Shown one piece after another: positions 6,614 to 10,331 of a stretch of 10,331 bases of DNA. Positions within the stretch are counted from its first letter, which is position 1. Each line of letters starts with the position of its first letter. The stretch is from Candidatus Omnitrophota bacterium. GTDB lineage: Bacteria > Omnitrophota > Gorgyraeia > Gygaellales > Profunditerraquicolaceae. The notes below the pieces were generated by a model. The model was not told the DNA's origin. It was given only the letters and a program-made list of their open reading frames with translations, and did not search any database. The stretch is taken from NCBI GenBank assembly GCA_018818365.1, contig JAHISH010000120.1, forward strand, positions 1 through 10,331. The letters run 5' to 3'. A program made the translations under genes and the position numbers.

Positions 6614-7114
6614 TTATTCTTCTATTCCCTTTCTTGCCTTGACGCCTTTTGAATAGTAATGTTTGACGCAGGTTACTTCGCTTACCAGATCAGCCGCATC
6701 GATTAACTCTTTCGGTGCGTGACGCCCGGTGAGCACTATTTCGGTCTCTTTCGACGCTTCTTTTATAATTCTAAGTGTTTCTTCTTGCGGGATAAGGTGA
6801 AGATGCATTAAAATATTTATCTCATCCAAAATTACCATATCATATGTTTTTTCACGCAAAATCGCGCAGACTCTCTGGAAGCCTGCGTGTGCCAGCTTCC
6901 GGTCTTCGTCAGTAATCTCCTTAATAAAACAACTCTTCCCGAAACGCTCGCAGGTGATATTTTCCAGTCGAGACAGAGCTTGAAGTTCACTTGAATCCCG
7001 GCCCTTGGCAAATTGCGCGATATAGACTTTTAACCCGGCGCCGCAGGCGCGCAGCGCCAAACCCAATGCCGCGGTAGTCTTCCCCTTGCCTTCTCCCGTA
7101 TAGACCTGTATCAA
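6614..7114 (-). CDS. btuR: Corrinoid (cob(I)alamin) adenosyltransferase, CobA/BtuR type
   Basis: This enzyme transfers adenosyl from ATP to Co(I) of corrinoids, producing adenosylcobinamide or adenosylcobalamin. The 166-residue protein has the BtuR-type P-loop near its N terminus (GEGKGKTT, 7-14), Walker B-like ILDEIN (95-100), and the C-terminal family block VLTGRHAP (127-134) with KHYYSKGVKARKGIE (151-165). Salmonella CobA is about 30 residues longer at the N terminus, which is variable in the family. The start is a TTG at 7114, supported by AAGGCGGTG just upstream (one mismatch to AAGGAGGTG) and by overlap with the TGA of the preceding gene. It lies upstream of the riboswitch and so is not controlled by it. 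Confidence 0.96.
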   Translation of the reverse strand: MIQVYTGEGKGKTTAALGLALRACGAGLKVYIAQFAKGRDSSELQALSRLENITCERFGKSCFIKEITDEDRKLAHAGFQRVCAILREKTYDMVILDEINILMHLHLIPQEETLRIIKEASKETEIVLTGRHAPKELIDAADLVSEVTCVKHYYSKGVKARKGIEE

Positions 7115-7608
7115 TGGAGCACCGCCTTATAACTAAAGATTCCTAAACTACATAGTGTTGAGACTATTATGCCTGCGATTAAAATCCCGGTCAAGATAGC
7201 AGCGAGAGCATAGCGGAATTTGATCTTAAACATTGATGCCGCGACAATTCCGCTCCAGGCGCCGGTCATAGGCAGCGGAATCGCTACAAAAAGAATCAGC
7301 CCTAACGCCTCATATTTTTGCACCGCATCGGAATTCTTCTTGGTGCGTTCGAAAAGCCAATCAAAAAACCTCGACCAAAGCTTGAATTTCCTTAATCGTC
7401 TTGAGATAGGCTCAAAGAGAAAAAGCGCAGGTATTACTATCAGACTATTCCCCAGAACCGCCAGGAAGAATGCTTTTACCAGGGGAAATCCGTAATACAA
7501 ACCCAAAGGTATCGCACCCCTTAGTTCTGAAATTGGCAATGCGCCTACGATCATTATCACAAACTCTTTGGGGATGTCTTTAAGGGTATTCAGTAGTATC
7601 GCTATCAT
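7111..7608 (-). CDS. COG2426 small multidrug export family membrane protein
   Basis: This 165-residue membrane protein matches the Sm_multidrug_ex (PF06695/COG2426) family. Marks are GALPISELRGAIPLG (22-36), with the conserved ISELRGAIP core, and AIPLPMTGAWSGIVAA, each followed by hydrophobic segments. I see about four to five membrane segments and a basic cytoplasmic loop around residues 69-98. The name multidrug export comes from weak early evidence; the substrate is unknown. SD-like GAGAAGAG lies a few bases before the ATG at 7608. Its stop overlaps the btuR TTG start, so both are made from one RNA with coupled translation. This could reflect a link to corrinoid handling or simply local packing. 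Confidence 0.85.
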   Translation of the reverse strand: MIAILLNTLKDIPKEFVIMIVGALPISELRGAIPLGLYYGFPLVKAFFLAVLGNSLIVIPALFLFEPISRRLRKFKLWSRFFDWLFERTKKNSDAVQKYEALGLILFVAIPLPMTGAWSGIVAASMFKIKFRYALAAILTGILIAGIIVSTLCSLGIFSYKAVLH

Positions 7609-7623
7609 TTTGCTCTTCTCTTT

Positions 7624-8271
7624 TTATGAAGGCTGCATCAGTCCGAATCCTCCCACGAGAGGAACAAAGACACAACCGCAAATATCAGTGGTTTCTATGG
7701 ATCCCCTTTTTTTTTCTACTAATGTTAACATTTGGCTGAAAGAATCTCCGAGAGGTAGTACCATTCTACCGTCTTCCCCTAATTGTTCTATAAGCGGCAG
7801 CGGAATTTCGCGAGTTGCGGCGGAAACAATAATTTTGTCAAACGGCGCATATTCAGGCCAGCCCAAGGTCCCATCACCGGTTCTGAAGAAGATACTAGAA
7901 GTGTTGAGTTCTTGTAAAAAAGACTCTGCGCGCTTGGCGAGTATAGGGATCCTTTCAATGGTATAGACTTGGTGCGACAGTATCTCTAATAATGCCGTTT
8001 GATATCCGGAGCCAGTGCCGATTTCGAGAATTCTGTCTTTCGGGATGATTTCCAAATATTCCAGCATAAGAGCTACTATATACGGCTGAGAAATAGTCTG
8101 GTTTTCCCCTATTGCGACGGGATGGTCTGCGTATGCACTATTTTGGGAAGCCTGGGGAATAAAACGATGTCTTGGGACGGTTGCGAAGGCATCGAGTATT
8201 TTCTTGTTTTTTATCCCCCTGCGGTGAAGCTGCTCATCGACCATTAGGGTACGTAATGCGTCCTTATCCAT
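7624..8271 (-). CDS. pcm: Protein-L-isoaspartate(D-aspartate) O-methyltransferase
   Basis: PCMT methylates isoaspartyl residues in damaged proteins using S-adenosylmethionine, starting their repair. The 215-residue length is standard. Visible signatures are VPRHRFIP (32-39), IGENQTISQPYIVA (54-67), the SAM-binding motif I ILEIGTGSGYQTA (81-93) and the C-terminal FVPLVGG (202-208). The start at 8271 lies three bases after the stop of the glycosyltransferase gene, and I see no good ribosome binding site, so coupling is likely. An A9 tract (7715-7707) followed by GGGG on the coding strand encodes Glu-Lys-Lys-Arg-Gly near residues 186-190. There is no obvious functional tie to the neighbouring genes. 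Confidence 0.95.
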   Translation of the reverse strand: MDKDALRTLMVDEQLHRRGIKNKKILDAFATVPRHRFIPQASQNSAYADHPVAIGENQTISQPYIVALMLEYLEIIPKDRILEIGTGSGYQTALLEILSHQVYTIERIPILAKRAESFLQELNTSSIFFRTGDGTLGWPEYAPFDKIIVSAATREIPLPLIEQLGEDGRMVLPLGDSFSQMLTLVEKKRGSIETTDICGCVFVPLVGGFGLMQPS

Positions 8272-8274
8272 GCG

Positions 8275-8946
8275 TTATGCGTAATATTCCCATAATTTCC
8301 TGAACAAAAGCCGCAAGAAACGTATGGTATCAATCAAAGGATTTATATAGCTTCTTTCGTGCTGATAGATAGTCTGTATTGGTACTGATTCGATCTTAAA
8401 GCCTTTACGGGCGCCTTCCATAAGCAATTCCGACTCTGTCTCATACCTTACGGTAGTAAGACGAATAGCAAGTAAGACATCCTTTTTAATAAAACGGAAT
8501 CCGCATTGGCTGTCGGGAACCGTTTGCCCGGTAAGATGGGAGATCAACCAAGACATGAAGAGATTGGTTATATAGCGTATCTTGGGCATACGGTTGTTCT
8601 TTTGCATCCTATTTCCGATTAGAATACTACTTTTGGAATATTGCCCCAACCGGATAAAATACGGAATATCGGAAGGAAGATGTTGCCCGTCTCCATCCAT
8701 GGTAATGACCGCATCATATTCATGGGACAGGCAATAGTGGAACCCACGCCGTAAGGAAGCCCCTTTCCCCTGATTGGCTTTGTTACGCAGTACGACAGCG
8801 CCGCCATCTTCCGCGGATTCTGCGGTCTGGTCGCGCGAACCGTCGTCTATGACGACGACAGGAAATCCCTGTGCGGCTACCGATTTCACGACTTCTTTGA
8901 TCGATTTAGCTTCATTATATGTAGGAATAATAACGCAGGTTTTCAT
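8275..8946 (-). CDS. GT2 family glycosyltransferase, DPM1-like
   Basis: This 223-residue family 2 (GT-A fold) glycosyltransferase resembles dolichyl- or polyprenyl-phosphate mannosyl/glucosyltransferases. It opens with VIIPTYNEAKSI, has the nucleotide-binding IDDGS (33-37), the metal-binding DGDGQH (84-89) and the DPM1-type DSQCGFRF (145-152). It ends in a basic amphipathic segment (about 204-223) without a clear membrane anchor pair, so it probably works at the membrane surface. The sugar and acceptor cannot be told from sequence. Its ATG overlaps the acyltransferase stop (ATGA), which suggests joint work on a lipid-linked envelope glycan or glycolipid. Confidence 0.92.
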   Translation of the reverse strand: MKTCVIIPTYNEAKSIKEVVKSVAAQGFPVVVIDDGSRDQTAESAEDGGAVVLRNKANQGKGASLRRGFHYCLSHEYDAVITMDGDGQHLPSDIPYFIRLGQYSKSSILIGNRMQKNNRMPKIRYITNLFMSWLISHLTGQTVPDSQCGFRFIKKDVLLAIRLTTVRYETESELLMEGARKGFKIESVPIQTIYQHERSYINPLIDTIRFLRLLFRKLWEYYA

Positions 8947-9806
8947 GAGGTTAAGTTCCAGAATTTTCTAAACATAAACCATTGTTGGGGATAGCGGCGG
9001 ATATACTCTTCAAAGATTACGATATACTGCGTAATAATGCGGGAGATCGCGGTATGTTTATCGGCCTGTGTGGAAACAACTATCGGCTTTTCAAAGCGTA
9101 AGGTAAAGGTATCATCGGGATTGCGTAACATAAACCCCGGGACAATACTGGCACCGGTACGTAAGGCAAATGCAGCCGGTCCTTCGGGGAAAAGGGTCGG
9201 CTTCCCAAAGAAAGGCAACGTGACCCCTTTTTCCGCAAAATCCCTATCGCCGACTAACGCTAAGACCATATTCTTTTCAAGCGAAGCCAGACATTCCCGC
9301 GCTGCTTTACCAAACGCAATGACATGCACCCTTTTTTCTACCCGCTGATGATTGAAGAAATCGTTAGTCTTTGTGTCCGTATGGGGTAATGCAACTGCCG
9401 ATACTTGATACCCACGCATACCCATGACCGCCGCGCCAAGTTCCCAGTTCCCCAGATGTGCGGTGACAATAATGACACCTTTCTTTTTCGCGAGCCCTTC
9501 GTCAATAAAATGCAGGTTTTCAATGCGGATATTCTTTTTGATATACGCGGCATTGATTTTGTCAAATCGAAAGAAATCAGCAAGATATTTGGCGAAACTC
9601 CTAAACATCGAAAGACGAAGCGCACAGAGCGAACGCTCGTTTTCTTCGGGAAATATCGCCTTTAAGTTCTCAAGTACTACTTTACGGTCATGACGTGCCC
9701 AGAGGTAGTGTATATCCGAAAAGAATATTGCTACCGCGTAGGCCAACCGTAACGGTAAGCTCATGGCAATAGTCTGGCCGATTCTATAGCGCAGGTAATT
9801 ATACAT
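8943..9806 (-). CDS. LpxL/HtrB-family lysophospholipid acyltransferase
   Basis: The 287-residue protein belongs to the Lip_A_acyltrans (LPLAT) family, which adds acyl chains to lipid A precursors or related glycolipids at the cytoplasmic membrane. The catalytic HX4E motif is HLGNWE (His117 to Glu122). The second block runs VGDRDFAEKGVTLPFFG (185-201), followed by FPEGPAAFALRTGASIVPG (206-224), and the C terminus has RYPQQWFMFRKFW (271-283). An N-terminal hydrophobic segment (about 16-31) could anchor it. These features match LpxL/LpxM-type enzymes, but the same family also makes mycobacterial PIM-type glycolipids. The overlap by eight bases with a GT28 glycosyltransferase favours a glycolipid acceptor. 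The specific acceptor is not determined. Confidence 0.9.
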   Translation of the reverse strand: MYNYLRYRIGQTIAMSLPLRLAYAVAIFFSDIHYLWARHDRKVVLENLKAIFPEENERSLCALRLSMFRSFAKYLADFFRFDKINAAYIKKNIRIENLHFIDEGLAKKKGVIIVTAHLGNWELGAAVMGMRGYQVSAVALPHTDTKTNDFFNHQRVEKRVHVIAFGKAARECLASLEKNMVLALVGDRDFAEKGVTLPFFGKPTLFPEGPAAFALRTGASIVPGFMLRNPDDTFTLRFEKPIVVSTQADKHTAISRIITQYIVIFEEYIRRYPQQWFMFRKFWNLTS

Positions 9807-10331
9807 TCAATGCGAGTGTTGCGATATCGGTACTGGCATTAGGTTTACTGATACGCGCCGCAGCAGTAGACATGAACTTGAGCGCATCAGGATTTGCAAA
9901 TAGATTCTCCACGACACTATGTATCTTGGACGGTTCATCTACCTTTAAGGCGGCCCCCTTCTCGGTAAGATACGCGGTATTATTGGCTTCTTGTCCAGGA
10001 ATCGGCTTGATGATAATCATTGGGATATTCTTTGAAAGGACTTCCGCACACGTGACGCCCCCCGGCTTGGTGATAATACAGTCGGCTATCGACATCAGCT
10101 CATTGATACGGTCAGTATACCCAAAAAGCTTTATTTTCTTCTTGTAGGTAGTAAGTCTGCGGTTTAAGGACGAATGCAGTTTTTTATTGGTCCCCGTCAC
10201 CACGATCTCTTGTAGCGGATGCTTAACTTTCTCAAGGGAGGCGACTACCTCGTTGAGGGGGCCTAACCCCTGTCCTCCTCCCATGATGAGTATGGTGGAA
10301 GTGTGGGGATCAAGTCCGTATTTTTTGTATA
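9799..10331 (-). CDS. GT28 glycosyltransferase, MGDG synthase/UgtP-like, 5' end outside window
   Basis: Only the C-terminal part (about 177 codons) is inside the window. The frame stays open to the right edge; an internal ATG at 10284 is not the true start, since coding continues upstream with GLDPHTSTILI directly before MGGGQGLG. This is the GT-B nucleotide-binding half. Motifs include MGGGQGLGPL, VTGTN, GYTDRINELMSIADC, the sugar-nucleotide-binding TKPGGVTCAE and PGQEANNTAYL. They resemble monogalactosyl- or glucosyl-diacylglycerol synthases and, more distantly, MurG. It would transfer a sugar from a UDP-sugar to a membrane lipid. It overlaps the downstream acyltransferase gene by eight bases. 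Confidence 0.88.
   Translation of the reverse strand, partial: YKKYGLDPHTSTILIMGGGQGLGPLNEVVASLEKVKHPLQEIVVTGTNKKLHSSLNRRLTTYKKKIKLFGYTDRINELMSIADCIITKPGGVTCAEVLSKNIPMIIIKPIPGQEANNTAYLTEKGAALKVDEPSKIHSVVENLFANPDALKFMSTAAARISKPNASTDIATLALNV

Overview
The window looks like part of a bacterial chromosome of moderate GC content. Every credible gene is on the minus strand, so transcription runs from high to low coordinates. There is no sign of phage, insertion sequence or CRISPR. The gene mix (diderm-type LpxL-like acyltransferase, MGDG/UgtP-like glycosyltransferase, COG2426 membrane protein, isoaspartate methyltransferase, corrinoid salvage) would suit an uncultured Gram-negative-type lineage such as Omnitrophota or a PVC relative. 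That placement is a guess from gene content only.

Right part (10331 down to 6614): a tightly packed run of a GT28 glycolipid-type glycosyltransferase (cut by the window edge), an LpxL-family acyltransferase, a DPM1-like GT2 glycosyltransferase, protein-L-isoaspartate methyltransferase (pcm), a COG2426 small multidrug-export-type membrane protein and the corrinoid adenosyltransferase btuR/cobO. The first three suggest envelope lipid or glycolipid synthesis. BtuR begins the B12 theme.

Middle (6613 to 6343): the only long intergenic stretch. It holds a sigma70-like promoter, a well-conserved cobalamin riboswitch and a Rho-independent terminator whose U-tract touches the next start codon.

Left part (6342 to 102): a B12-controlled salvage operon, btuF-btuC-btuD-cobC-cobU-cobT-cobS-DUF71, mostly joined by 4-base ATGA or other short overlaps. 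BtuFCD imports corrinoid, BtuR adenosylates it, CobU activates adenosylcobinamide to the GDP form, CobT makes alpha-ribazole phosphate, CobC removes the phosphate and CobS joins the halves. No corrin-ring synthesis gene is present, so the locus reads as salvage and nucleotide-loop assembly. The last gene is a DUF71/COG2102 PP-loop protein (Dph6-like), whose bacterial role is not settled.

Left edge (about 100 to 1): immediately after that gene lies what appears to be a second cobalamin riboswitch, cut by the window edge. It implies another B12-regulated gene just outside the window.

Most of the window is a recognisable B12 salvage locus. I did not find a wholly new system. The points most worth attention are the edge riboswitch, the DUF71 protein, the terminator/start-codon arrangement at btuF and the lipid gene trio.
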